Under the pieces are notes generated by a model that saw nothing but the letters and a program-made list of their open reading frames with translations, had not been told where the DNA came from and searched no databases. Made by a program: the position numbers and the translations under genes. From Kibdelosporangium persicum (GTDB taxonomy: Bacteria > Actinomycetota > Actinomycetes > Mycobacteriales > Pseudonocardiaceae), in assembly GCF_013280595.1 (NCBI RefSeq), contig NZ_JAAATY010000005.1, forward strand, positions 124,001 to 188,000: 64,000 nucleotides of DNA. The letters are read 5' to 3'. Positions 23,156 through 31,417 of the stretch are shown here, in pieces (position 1 is the stretch's first letter; the number at the start of each line of letters is the position of its first letter).

Positions 23156-23184
23156 ATCATGCCTGGTGATTCGCGGCGGGTCAA
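23156..23184 (-). promoter_or_regulatory. Sigma-70-type promoter of leader/tRNA/TerD operon
   Basis: On the minus strand TTGACC and CATGAT are separated by exactly 17 nt, a good match to the vegetative -35/-10 pattern. The expected start point leaves a 5' leader of about 20-25 nt before the 31-codon ORF. Confidence 0.6.
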
Positions 23185-23369
23185 CCCATATTCACGGTGA
23201 CCATCCAACCGGGATGATCGATGGCGCCTGCCATATCGAACTTCGTGCCGCTGACAATGGCGGGATCGGCACTGGCGAAGATATGGTGCGACGCGCCGTC
23301 GCCCGTGCGGTAGAAGCCGCTGGGATTGCAGCCCTGGACGTTCGGCGAACCCCGGTAGCGCATGTTCAT
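23181..23369 (-). CDS. Hypothetical 62-residue protein or gene remnant
   Basis: This minus-strand frame encodes a plausible folded sequence ('MNMRYRGSPNVQGCNPSGFY', 'GDGASHHIFASADPAIVSG', 'AIDHPGWMVTVNMG') that does not look like a shadow of another gene, since nothing else is coded here. No strong ribosome binding site is visible and I do not recognise a family. It ends inside the -35 element of the tRNA-operon promoter. It could be the 3' end of a lost larger gene. Confidence 0.35.
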   Translation of the reverse strand: MNMRYRGSPNVQGCNPSGFYRTGDGASHHIFASADPAIVSGTKFDMAGAIDHPGWMVTVNMG

Positions 23370-23542
23370 GCCCCCGGCGACGACCGTCGGCCGGATACCC
23401 GGCCTCCGCGCAGGCCCCGGCCACAGTGGACGTTCGTGGGCCTGCGGCGGTTCCGGAAGACCCGGCCGGGCGGGCAGCCCCAAACCGTGGCGACAGCGAG
23501 GAAAGGGAAGGAACTACTGGTTTCGATCACAAGTCGATGAGC

Positions 23543-23733
23543 AGGAAGTTCCCTCATGGCCTCGCAGGCGCACGACGAGGAGGGCGACTGGACTACGGGG
23601 AATTTCGACCCGAAGGCGCGAAAGCAGAAGGAAGTCCGGTCATGGCCTCGCCTGCGAGGAGAGCGAGGAGGCTACACCGATCGCCTTGCGGCAGGACTCG
23701 GTCCCTTGGCAGGAAGCTTCCTCATTGCCTCGC
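23543..23733. repeat. Three imperfect ~84-nt spaced direct repeats
   Basis: The motif AGGAAG-(6-7 nt)-TCATGGCCTCGC occurs at 23543-23565 and 23629-23651, and in weaker form (TCATTGCCTCGC) at 23711-23733, spaced 86 and 82 nt. The first two copies look like a ribosome binding site followed by ATG GCC TCG. Short frames follow them, but I cannot support them as genes. The stretch 23370-23867 otherwise holds nothing that I recognise. Confidence 0.45.
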
Positions 23734-23867
23734 GTGATCACGCTACCGCCCCGCGCGCTATGAACTCAACTGATTTGAACGGCCCGGCGCAGGCGTCGTT
23801 TGTGGACAGCAGGCGGCCGGGCCCCGACGAGCGACGCGACTGGGCGAACGACCGTTAGGGTGGACAC

Positions 23868-24797
23868 ATGATTCGCTCGGTACGCGTCCCTGACGTCGAA
23901 GATCTGGCCAAGGCGTGGCAGCGGGTGCCGGAGGTGCTGCCGCCGACACCGCTGGACACGACCGGCGACATCTGGCTGAAGCTGGAGACCCTGCAGCCCA
24001 GCGGGTCCTTCAAGATCCGTGGCGCGATCTCGGCCATGCGGGAGCTTCCGTCCCACGTCGAAGTGGTGACCGCGTCCGCCGGGAATCACGGGCTGGGCGT
24101 CGCGACGGCGGCGAGGCTGCTCGGCACCCGGGCCACGGTTGTGGTCCCCGGCAACGCTTCTCCCGCCAAGGTGGCGAAACTGAAGGCGTTCGAGAGCGTC
24201 ACGCTCGTCCAGGTCGGCACCTCGTACGACGAGGCCGAGCAGCACGCCTTGGGCCTCACGCACGGCGTCTACGTGTCGCCGTACAACGATCCGGGCATCA
24301 TCGCGGGCCAGGCGACGATCGGCTACGAACTCGACAGCCAGGTCGACGGGCCCATGACCGTGGTGTGTGCCGTCGGCGGTGGCGGACTCGCCTCGGGACT
24401 GGGGTTGTGGGCGTCCCAGCGGCCGGACGTCCGGATCGTCGGAGTCGAATCGGCCGAGTCCGTGGCGGTGTCGGAAACCGTCAAAGCGGGCCACGACGTG
24501 GAGATCTCCGTCGGCGAGACCGTCGCCGACGGCATCACCGGCAACCTCGAACCCGGTTCGGTGACCGTCGGGCTGATCCGCGACCACGTGCACTCGCTGG
24601 TACGGGTCACCGAACCTGAGCTCTGGCACGCGATGCGGTACCTCGCCACGAACCACGGCGTCATCGCGGAGGGCGCCGGGGCGGTCGCGGTGGCGGCTCT
24701 GCTCGCCGGGAAGGTGGACGTGACCGGCCGGGCGGTCGCGGTGATCTCCGGCCGCAACATCGCACTGCCCACTCTCGTCAAGATCCTCACCGCGTAA
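23868..24797 (+). CDS. PLP-dependent threonine/serine dehydratase-like enzyme
   Basis: The 309-residue protein is a fold-type II PLP enzyme: Lys49 in 'PSGSFKIRGA' forms the Schiff base, 'TASAGNHGLGVATAARLLG' is the substrate loop, and 'VCAVGGGGLASGLG' binds the cofactor phosphate. It lacks the C-terminal ACT domain of biosynthetic IlvA, so it belongs with the catabolic or racemase-like threonine/serine dehydratases that deaminate to 2-oxo acids. A full IlvA with ACT domain is at 44403. The upstream region contains the three spaced repeats. Confidence 0.88.
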   Translation: MIRSVRVPDVEDLAKAWQRVPEVLPPTPLDTTGDIWLKLETLQPSGSFKIRGAISAMRELPSHVEVVTASAGNHGLGVATAARLLGTRATVVVPGNASPAKVAKLKAFESVTLVQVGTSYDEAEQHALGLTHGVYVSPYNDPGIIAGQATIGYELDSQVDGPMTVVCAVGGGGLASGLGLWASQRPDVRIVGVESAESVAVSETVKAGHDVEISVGETVADGITGNLEPGSVTVGLIRDHVHSLVRVTEPELWHAMRYLATNHGVIAEGAGAVAVAALLAGKVDVTGRAVAVISGRNIALPTLVKILTA

Positions 24798-24841
24798 GGT
24801 GCGGCCGGGGACACGACGAGGAACTGGGATTCTGACTTTCC

Positions 24842-25423
24842 ATGGCTGAGTTCACCAAGGGCCACATGGCCACGCTCATGACCGCGAACTTCATCGGCAT
24901 CGGTTTCGGCCTGGGGTGGTGGTTCTACGGCGTGACCTCGGTCCCGGATGTGGCGACCGCGCTGCGTGTCGCCGGCATCGTCGCCTTGCTCGGTCTCGTG
25001 GTGTGGACGTTGCGGATCGGGCGGCGCGCCGGCGACCTGCCCGCGGCCAGCGGGAAGAGCCCGTTCGGCAGGGCGTACGGGATCGCGGTGCTGGTGATGC
25101 TCGTGGCGATCTTCGCGGGCTCCCGGGTGCTGAGCGCCGTGCTGGACAAGCCCGAGGCGGTCGCGACCTGGGTCCTGTTCGTCGTCGGCGCGCACTTCGT
25201 CCCGTTCGTGAAGATCTTCGGCTCGCAGCGGTACATGACCATGGCGCTGCTGCTGTGCGGCGTGGCCGTGCTCGCGGCCGTACTCGGCCTCTCCGGACTG
25301 TCGTGGGCGTGGGCCGCGGTGACAGGTTTCGGTGGCGCGATTGTCATGTGGGGCACAGTTATCGCGGCTCTCGCCGACGGCGCGAAGAAGATCACCCGAC
25401 AGATGAGTGGTTCACCCCTCTGA
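24842..25423 (+). CDS. Multi-pass membrane protein, unknown
   Basis: The 193 residues contain about six hydrophobic segments with short loops, including 'MTANFIGIGFGLGWWFYG', 'ALRVAGIVALLGLVVWTL' and 'YMTMALLLCGVAVLAAVL'. No family motif is recognised; similar small actinomycete membrane proteins are annotated as hypothetical. It lies 44 bp downstream of the dehydratase on the same strand and may be co-transcribed with it. Confidence 0.7.
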   Translation: MAEFTKGHMATLMTANFIGIGFGLGWWFYGVTSVPDVATALRVAGIVALLGLVVWTLRIGRRAGDLPAASGKSPFGRAYGIAVLVMLVAIFAGSRVLSAVLDKPEAVATWVLFVVGAHFVPFVKIFGSQRYMTMALLLCGVAVLAAVLGLSGLSWAWAAVTGFGGAIVMWGTVIAALADGAKKITRQMSGSPL

Positions 25424-25482
25424 ACGCTGCGTCACGGGCGATCAACCGATAGTCTCTTCGGCCGAAGGGAGACTGCCCCGAG

Positions 25483-26418
25483 ATGAGCAATTCCTCCAGC
25501 TGTGGCTCGTGCGGCCACCCCCACGGTCCGTGGGCGACCGACCGGCTGACCATGCTGCTGGACAGGTGGGGCTGGGACGCGGAGGCTCCACGCCTGCTCG
25601 CGTCCTGCTCGACGACCGCTCTGGTCGTGATCGATCTCGACAACTTCAAGCACGTCAACGACAAGCACGGACACGTGGCCGGCGACGCGGTGCTCCGCGC
25701 CGTGGCAGACGCACTGCGGCAGAACACAAGAAAGGGTGACCTGCTCGGTCGCTACGGCGGCCACGGCGGCGACGAGTTCCTCATCCTGCTCCCCGAGACC
25801 GTGCTCGACGAGGCTCTGGCCGTCACCGAGCGAGTCCGCCAGGCGATCCGCGCTCTGGTCGTCCCGGCGCCGGTCCAGGGCGGCACGGTGACGATCGACT
25901 CGATCACCGCGTCGTTCGGAGTCGCGATCGGCGGGCCGGACAGCAGCCTCGAAGCCCTGATCGTCGAGGCGGACACCGCACTGCGCACCGCCAAGAAGTC
26001 CCGCCGTGGCCGGGTGCGGACGCCGGCACGGCGATCGTGCCGGGTGCCGTTGGCGATCGTCGGTGCCGCATGCGCCGCGGGCATCGCCGTGCTGTCGGTC
26101 GTCTCGGACGCCCCGTCGGCCGAGCCGGGCCACGCGGCTCCACCCCCGCCTCCCCTGCCGACAGTCACACTGCCTGCGGTCACGGTGCCGACCACCGTGA
26201 CGATGACCGCGACCGTCCAGCCCTCCCGGCCCGCCGCACCACCGGTCCCGAAACCGAAGCGCCCGTCTTCGTCCTCCGCTCCGGCGGCGGCTGCGTCCAG
26301 TCAGGACCCTTCCGCTCGCCGTGCCGAGAAGCCGCCGGCCGGCAGCCAGCGCCCGTGTGTGTTGTGCGACATGGTCGACGACGCCGTCCAGGACTTCCGT
26401 TCCCTCATGCCCCGGTAA
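25483..26418 (+). CDS. GGDEF protein with C-terminal membrane anchor
   Basis: A diguanylate cyclase-type domain (residues ~20-175) comes first: 'VVIDLDNFKHVNDKHGHVAGD', an RxxD inhibitory-site motif at 83-86, and GGDEF at 95-99, but with three extra residues (GGH) between the usual 'GRY' and the GGDEF, which would lengthen the active-site hairpin. A short Cys/His cluster stands at the N-terminus (Cys7, Cys10, His12, His14). A membrane segment at about 188-207 and a Pro/Ser/Thr-rich tail with 'CVLC' at ~293 follow. Cytoplasmic GGDEF with an extracellular tail is unlike the usual N-terminal sensor arrangement. Confidence 0.85.
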   Translation: MSNSSSCGSCGHPHGPWATDRLTMLLDRWGWDAEAPRLLASCSTTALVVIDLDNFKHVNDKHGHVAGDAVLRAVADALRQNTRKGDLLGRYGGHGGDEFLILLPETVLDEALAVTERVRQAIRALVVPAPVQGGTVTIDSITASFGVAIGGPDSSLEALIVEADTALRTAKKSRRGRVRTPARRSCRVPLAIVGAACAAGIAVLSVVSDAPSAEPGHAAPPPPPLPTVTLPAVTVPTTVTMTATVQPSRPAAPPVPKPKRPSSSSAPAAAASSQDPSARRAEKPPAGSQRPCVLCDMVDDAVQDFRSLMPR

Positions 26419-26510
26419 GGCGGTCAGGAATCGAGAAGCGCGGATTCGTGCCGCCGCAATAGCGTCACAGCATGTGCAGGAACCGCCCTCCGACTCTTGA
26501 GGAGATCACC

Positions 26511-26900
26511 ATGCCGCTGCAGGCGAACGTCATCATGCTGGGCGTCCAGGACGTGGACCGCGCCAAGAAGTTCTACGCCGAAGGCATGGGGTGCCGGGTC
26601 AAACAGGAGTTCCCCGGGTTCGTCCGGTTCGAACTCGGCGACGGCTCGTCGGATCTGGCGCTCTACGGATGGGACACGGTCGCGCGGGACGCCGGTGTCT
26701 CCGCCGAGGGCTCCGGATTCCGCGGCATCTCCCTGCACTTCCTGGTCGACTCCAGGGAAGCGGTGGACGAGGTGATGCGGACCGCCGTGGCGTCGGGCGC
26801 GACCGCGGTCAAGGAGGCGGCCGCCGCGCAGTGGGGCGGGTACGACGGCCACTTCAGCGACCCGGACGGCTACCTCTGGAAGGTCGTCACCGCCTCGTAA
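26511..26900 (+). CDS. VOC/glyoxalase-superfamily protein
   Basis: The ATG at 26511 follows a GAGGAG ribosome binding site. The 129-residue product has the two beta-alpha-beta-beta-beta modules of the vicinal oxygen chelate fold: 'IMLGVQDVDRAKKFYAEGMG' and 'SLHFLVDSREAVDEVMRTAV', ending 'GHFSDPDGYLWKVV' with the typical metal/substrate Glu replaced by other residues. Members include glyoxalases, bleomycin-binding and antibiotic-modifying proteins; the specific role is unknown. Confidence 0.85.
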   Translation: MPLQANVIMLGVQDVDRAKKFYAEGMGCRVKQEFPGFVRFELGDGSSDLALYGWDTVARDAGVSAEGSGFRGISLHFLVDSREAVDEVMRTAVASGATAVKEAAAAQWGGYDGHFSDPDGYLWKVVTAS

Positions 26901-26941
26901 CCACGCACTCCGTGCCGGTCTTTCCGGCCCCCAAGGGAATT

Positions 26942-26965
26942 TCGGGGTGCCGGAACGGTGGACAC
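26942..26965. repeat. Dispersed 24-bp repeat (solitary copy)
   Basis: TCGGGGTGCCGGAACGGTGG followed by ACAC matches unit 3 of the cluster at 38.8-38.95 kb at 22 of 24 positions. Like that cluster it ends just before the stop codon of a minus-strand gene (GCGGGTCA versus GGGCGGGTCA). Confidence 0.6.
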
Positions 26966-26970
26966 GCGGG

Positions 26971-28572
26971 TCAGGCGGGACGGATGCCCAGCGCGTGGGT
27001 GAACACGTCACGTGGGTCGTACTTCGCCTTGACGCGTTGCAGGCGTGGATAGTTGTCCTTGTAGTACAACGTGTACCAAGGCACGCCTGAGGTGTTCTGC
27101 GACGGGTCGGCCAGATCCACGTCCGGGTAGTTGATGTACGACCCGTCGCTGACCTCGTTCGGGACCGGCACACCGCCGGTCTCCTTGTACACCGCCCGGT
27201 AGAACTGCCGAACCCAGTCGATGTGCTGCTGGTCCTTGGCGGGGTCCTGCCATGAGGTGATGTAGATGGCCTTGAGCATGGAATCCCGTTGCGGGGAAGC
27301 CGTTGCGGCCGGGTCGACCTCGTTGACCTTGCCGCCGTACGAGACCAGCCACAGCATCCGGGTGTCCAACTGGCTCTGCTCCGCCGTCAGCGTGTCGTAG
27401 ATGGTGTCCGCCTGGCTGTCGGTGAACCGGCGCCGCAGGTACGCCGCCTTGTTCTTCTGCCGGTCGATCTCGCCGACGCCCTCGACGTTCCCTCGCACCG
27501 TGGTGTGCCATGGTGTTGGTTGCGGTGAGATCGACGGTTCCCCGCCGACGCCCTCGGCCACGGCGGCGAAGAAGTCACGCAACTGCTGTTCCGCTCCTGG
27601 TGCGTACGCGTCGACCTGCGCGAGGAGGATCAAGTCGCCGGGCAGGCCCATCGGCGACAATCCCTTGCCGCCGATCATGAACACGCCGTAGACGCCCCCG
27701 CCGGGCGCGCCGGGCACGCTGGTGCGCTCGTGCCAGGCGCCGTGGTTGGCCAGCAGCCGCCGGAACTTCTCCTTGCCGAGATCGTCCCATTTCCAGAAGG
27801 CCGCGCCGCTGAGCAGGCCGCGAGGCGGCTTGGGCAGCAGCTTCGTGGGATCGTTGCCCCGCGCGCCCGGGGTACGCAGCCAGTACCGCGTGACGACACC
27901 GAAGTTCCCGCCGCCGCCCCCGGTGTGCGCCCACCACAGGTCGTGGTCCGGGTCGCGCGGATCGCGGGAGGCCACGACCGCACGGGCCCGGCCGTTCCGG
28001 TCCACCACAACGACTTCCACGGCTTCCAGGTAGTCCACAACGGACCCGAGCGTCCGCGACAGCGGCCCGTAGCCGCCGCCCTGGATCTGCCCGCCGACCG
28101 CCACGGTGCCGCACTGGCCGGCCGGGATCGTGACGCCCCAGCCGTAGTACAGCGTCTCGTAGACGTCCGAAAGCAACGCGCCCGATTCGACGGCGAACGC
28201 GCGCCGCCGTGCGTCGAAGTACACCCGGTTCATCTCGATCATGTCGATGATCACGCCCGGCGCCGGCTCGCCGACGAAGTTCTCGTAACAGTGCCCGCCG
28301 CTGCGGACCGTGATCCGCTTGCCCGCGCGTGCGGCCTCGTCGACCACCCGGACCACCTGGTCTGTCGTGCCGACGATCCGGAAGGACTCCGGCCGCGTGA
28401 CGAACCTGTCGTTTTTCGTCCGCACCGCCAGGTCCTCGTACCGGGGATCGTCCGGCCCGATCGTCACCGGCCCCACCGCGAACTGCTCTGCCTGCGCGAC
28501 CGCCTCGCCCGGCAGTGCCACGGCGGCGCCCAAGGTGGCCGTGGTCGCCAGGAAACCCCTCCGATTCACCAT
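26971..28572 (-). CDS. Tat-exported berberine-bridge-type FAD oxidase
   Basis: The 533-residue protein starts with a twin-arginine signal ('NRRGFLATTATLGAAVALPG'). A PCMH-type FAD domain has both bicovalent attachment sites seen in BBE-like enzymes: His in 'RSGGHCYENFVG' and Cys in 'PAGQCGTVAVGGQIQGGGYG'. The C-terminal BBE motif is 'YINYPDVDLAD' with 'KAKYDPRDVF'. These enzymes oxidise sugars, alkaloids or polyketides using O2, here outside the cytoplasm. The ATG at 28572 is chosen because the signal begins there. It is divergent from the SARP regulator with 73 bp between, which suggests SARP control. Confidence 0.92.
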   Translation of the reverse strand: MVNRRGFLATTATLGAAVALPGEAVAQAEQFAVGPVTIGPDDPRYEDLAVRTKNDRFVTRPESFRIVGTTDQVVRVVDEAARAGKRITVRSGGHCYENFVGEPAPGVIIDMIEMNRVYFDARRRAFAVESGALLSDVYETLYYGWGVTIPAGQCGTVAVGGQIQGGGYGPLSRTLGSVVDYLEAVEVVVVDRNGRARAVVASRDPRDPDHDLWWAHTGGGGGNFGVVTRYWLRTPGARGNDPTKLLPKPPRGLLSGAAFWKWDDLGKEKFRRLLANHGAWHERTSVPGAPGGGVYGVFMIGGKGLSPMGLPGDLILLAQVDAYAPGAEQQLRDFFAAVAEGVGGEPSISPQPTPWHTTVRGNVEGVGEIDRQKNKAAYLRRRFTDSQADTIYDTLTAEQSQLDTRMLWLVSYGGKVNEVDPAATASPQRDSMLKAIYITSWQDPAKDQQHIDWVRQFYRAVYKETGGVPVPNEVSDGSYINYPDVDLADPSQNTSGVPWYTLYYKDNYPRLQRVKAKYDPRDVFTHALGIRPA

Positions 28573-28617
28573 ACGGCGCACGCTAACCACCGGGACTGGA
28601 CGCAGACCGGATTCTTG

Positions 28618-28634
28618 ACGTGTCACCAACACGT
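28618..28634. promoter_or_regulatory. Inverted repeat between BBE oxidase and SARP genes
   Basis: ACGTGT and ACACGT flank a 5-nt spacer, directly upstream of the SARP start. As the only palindrome in the 73-bp divergent intergenic region it is a candidate operator. Confidence 0.4.
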
Positions 28635-28645
28635 AGGATGTCGGG

Positions 28646-31417
28646 GTGACCCGGCAGGTGGGGGTACTCGGCCCGCTCACGATCCATGTCGCCGGCCAGG
28701 AGGTACGCCTGCCGGCGGCCAAACAACGCTGCCTGCTCGGTCTGCTCGCGCTCACCGCGGGCGAGGTCGTGGGCCGCGACGAGATCATCGACGTGCTGTG
28801 GCCGCGCAAAACCCCGCGCAGCTGCTCGGAACTGGTCACCGGATATGTGTCGCGCCTACGGCGAGCGGGCATGATGATCGACCTGGTCGGCACCGGCTAT
28901 CGGCTCGTCGCCGACACGGACCTGCGTGCGTTCGAGACTCTCGCCGCTCAGGACTCGCTGGCCGAGGCCCTGGCGTGCTGGCGCGGCCCGGTCCTGGCCG
29001 ACCTGCCGGACGAACTACGCGACCACCCGCGTGCGATCGCGGCGGCTCAGCGACGCCTGGAGGTCGTGCTCGAGTTCGCCGACCGGGCCATCCAGGCGGG
29101 ACGGCACGCGGACGCCGTCGCCCGGCTGCGACAGCTTGACGAGCCCCTGCACGAAGGCTTGCACGCCAAGCTCGGACTGGCGTTGGCGGGCAGCGGTGAA
29201 CAAGCCGCCGCACTGCGGTTGTTCACCGACATCCGCCGCCGCCTGGCCGACGAACTGGGCATCGAGCCGTCCGCCGAACTGCGGGCCGCCCACCACCAGG
29301 TGCTCCGCCAGGACATTCCCCGTCCCGCGGCCAGGCCCGCCCAGCTCACCGCGGACATCACCGGCTTCACCGGCCGCGCGGAGTATCTGTCCCAACTGGA
29401 CGATCTCAGCACCGCTCCCGCGGTGGTCATCGCCGGGATGCCCGGCGTCGGCAAGACCGCGCTGGCCGTCCATTGGGGACACCGGGTTCGTGACCAGTTC
29501 CCGGACGGCCAGTTGCAGGCCGATCTGCGCGGGCAGAACGTGCTCGGCCGGTTCCTGCGGATGCTCGGGGTGCCGCCGCGGGGTGTGCCCGCCGACCCGG
29601 ACGAAGCGGCCGCGCTGTACCGGACCTTGCTGAGCGGCAAACGGATGCTCATCCTGCTGGACAACGCCACCGGCGCGAGCCAGATCCGGCCGCTGCTGCC
29701 GGGCACGCCGGGAAGCCTCGTGCTGATCACGAGTCGCAACCGGATGGACGGACTGGTCGCCAGGGACGGCGCCCGGCACCTGATCCTCACCACGTTGCCG
29801 GTCGCCGAAGCGCACGAACTGCTGGCCAATCTGGGCGTTCCGAACGACGGAATCGCGGAACTGGCCGAGCTGTGCGCACACCTGCCGCTGGCCCTGCGGA
29901 TCACCGCGGCCGACCTCGCCGCCCACCCGCAGAGGCCACTGGAAGAGCACATCGCCTTGCTGCGTAACGGAAACAGGCTCGCCGCGCTCGAAGTGCACGG
30001 TGACGAGCAGTCCGCGGTACGAGCCGCGTTCGCCACGTCCTACCAGGCCTTGGACCGTCAAGCGGCCGAACTGTTCCGGCTGCTGGCGTGGATTCCGGGC
30101 CCCGACTTCGGCGTGGACGTGGCGTCGTACCTGCTCGGCGCACCAGCCGAGCGCTTGCTCGACACGTTGGCCACCGCCCACCTGGTCCAGCCGACCACGC
30201 ACGGCCGGTACACCTACCACGACCTGCTTCGGCTGTACGGCCGGGAACTGGGTCCCAGCCCGATCGACCGGTTCCACGACTGGTGCCTCGGGAACCTGCG
30301 CTCGGCCACAGATCTGTTGTACGCGGCCGAATTTCCCGCTGTCACCGGACACCCTGGCACACCGGTCCCGTTCACCGGACCGCACGACGCGCTGGCGTGG
30401 CTGGACGCCGAACGAGCCACCCTGGTGGCCACGATCACCGAGGCACCGGACGTGCTGGCCTGGCAGATGGCCGCTTTGCTGCGGGGGTACTTCTCCATCC
30501 ATCCGCACGTGATCGACTGGGAGATCATCGCGACCAGGGCGTTGCGGGCCGCGCAGGCGACCAGGGACATCCGCGGTGAGATCGTCAGCCTGAACAGCCT
30601 GGCGGAGCTACGGATGCGCCAGTGCAGGCCGGCCGAAGCGCTCACGCACGCCGCCCGCGCCTTGGCGATGAGCAGGGACATCGACTGGGACGTCGGTGAG
30701 ACCACCGCGTTGACGCAACTGGCCTTCGGTCACGCCGCGGTCGGCGACTTCGACGACGCCTCGGCCCACGCGAACGCGCTGGCCGGCAGGAACGAAGTCG
30801 GCCGCATGCTGGGCATGATGGTCCTGGGTCTGGTGGCTTCCTGGCGTGGCGACCTGCCGACGGCGATCGACTGCTACAGCACCACACTGCGGTTGAGTGA
30901 GACGTTCGGCGAAGCCAACTGCGCGGTCGCGTCGCTGGCGGCCCTGGCCGACATCCACCGCGAACTCGGCGACATCGAGCAGGCGCGGCGCCTGCTCGCC
31001 GAAGCCGAGCGGTTCTCCGACGTCCCGCTCAAACGCCCGGTCCAGTCGAACCTGTTGTGCGCGCACGCCCAACTGCACAGCGAACTCGGCGAGCACGACA
31101 CCGCGCTGTCGTACGCGCACTCCGCGATCACGGTCGCCGCGACCCTCGGCGACCCGAGCTTCGAAAGCGGCACGCTGGAAACCCTGGGCTCGGTCTGTCA
31201 TCGGCGAGGTGACCACCGCGAGGCCATCAGGCACTACTTCCGCGCGCTCGACCTGGCGGTGCGCGGCGGCCAGAAGCACACCGAAGCCCGTGTCCACCTG
31301 GGTCTCGCCGCCGCACTGACCAGCTTGAACGACGACGTGCAGGCCGCGTCGCACGTCGAGCGGGCCACCCGGATCGCCCGCGCGGCGGGCTTCGAGAACC
31401 TGCCGGCCCGACGCTGA
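28646..31417 (+). CDS. SARP/AfsR-type transcriptional regulator
   Basis: The 923-residue GTG-started protein has the AfsR layout: an OmpR-type winged helix at residues ~1-90 ('LGPLTIHVAGQEVRLPAAKQ', 'VSRLRRAGMMIDLVGTGYRL'), a bacterial transcriptional activator domain (~95-235, ending 'ADELGIEPSAELRAAHHQVL'), an NB-ARC-type ATPase with P-loop 'GMPGVGKTALAVHWG' (~270) and Walker B-like 'RMLILLDNAT', and C-terminal TPR repeats (~620-910). Such regulators activate secondary-metabolite or exported-enzyme genes. The divergent FAD oxidase is the natural target. Its stop overlaps the start of the next gene (TGATG). Confidence 0.93.
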   Translation: MTRQVGVLGPLTIHVAGQEVRLPAAKQRCLLGLLALTAGEVVGRDEIIDVLWPRKTPRSCSELVTGYVSRLRRAGMMIDLVGTGYRLVADTDLRAFETLAAQDSLAEALACWRGPVLADLPDELRDHPRAIAAAQRRLEVVLEFADRAIQAGRHADAVARLRQLDEPLHEGLHAKLGLALAGSGEQAAALRLFTDIRRRLADELGIEPSAELRAAHHQVLRQDIPRPAARPAQLTADITGFTGRAEYLSQLDDLSTAPAVVIAGMPGVGKTALAVHWGHRVRDQFPDGQLQADLRGQNVLGRFLRMLGVPPRGVPADPDEAAALYRTLLSGKRMLILLDNATGASQIRPLLPGTPGSLVLITSRNRMDGLVARDGARHLILTTLPVAEAHELLANLGVPNDGIAELAELCAHLPLALRITAADLAAHPQRPLEEHIALLRNGNRLAALEVHGDEQSAVRAAFATSYQALDRQAAELFRLLAWIPGPDFGVDVASYLLGAPAERLLDTLATAHLVQPTTHGRYTYHDLLRLYGRELGPSPIDRFHDWCLGNLRSATDLLYAAEFPAVTGHPGTPVPFTGPHDALAWLDAERATLVATITEAPDVLAWQMAALLRGYFSIHPHVIDWEIIATRALRAAQATRDIRGEIVSLNSLAELRMRQCRPAEALTHAARALAMSRDIDWDVGETTALTQLAFGHAAVGDFDDASAHANALAGRNEVGRMLGMMVLGLVASWRGDLPTAIDCYSTTLRLSETFGEANCAVASLAALADIHRELGDIEQARRLLAEAERFSDVPLKRPVQSNLLCAHAQLHSELGEHDTALSYAHSAITVAATLGDPSFESGTLETLGSVCHRRGDHREAIRHYFRALDLAVRGGQKHTEARVHLGLAAALTSLNDDVQAASHVERATRIARAAGFENLPARR

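Noticed and set aside
23486-23858. Two or three overlapping small plus-strand frames before the PLP dehydratase gene
   Set aside because: Start sites look plausible because of the direct repeats, but the products run through one another's frames with no recognisable fold; recorded as a repeat only.
29015-30508. Minus-strand 497-codon frame under the SARP gene
   Set aside because: No family signal and composition typical of an antisense shadow; the plus strand has complete SARP motifs.
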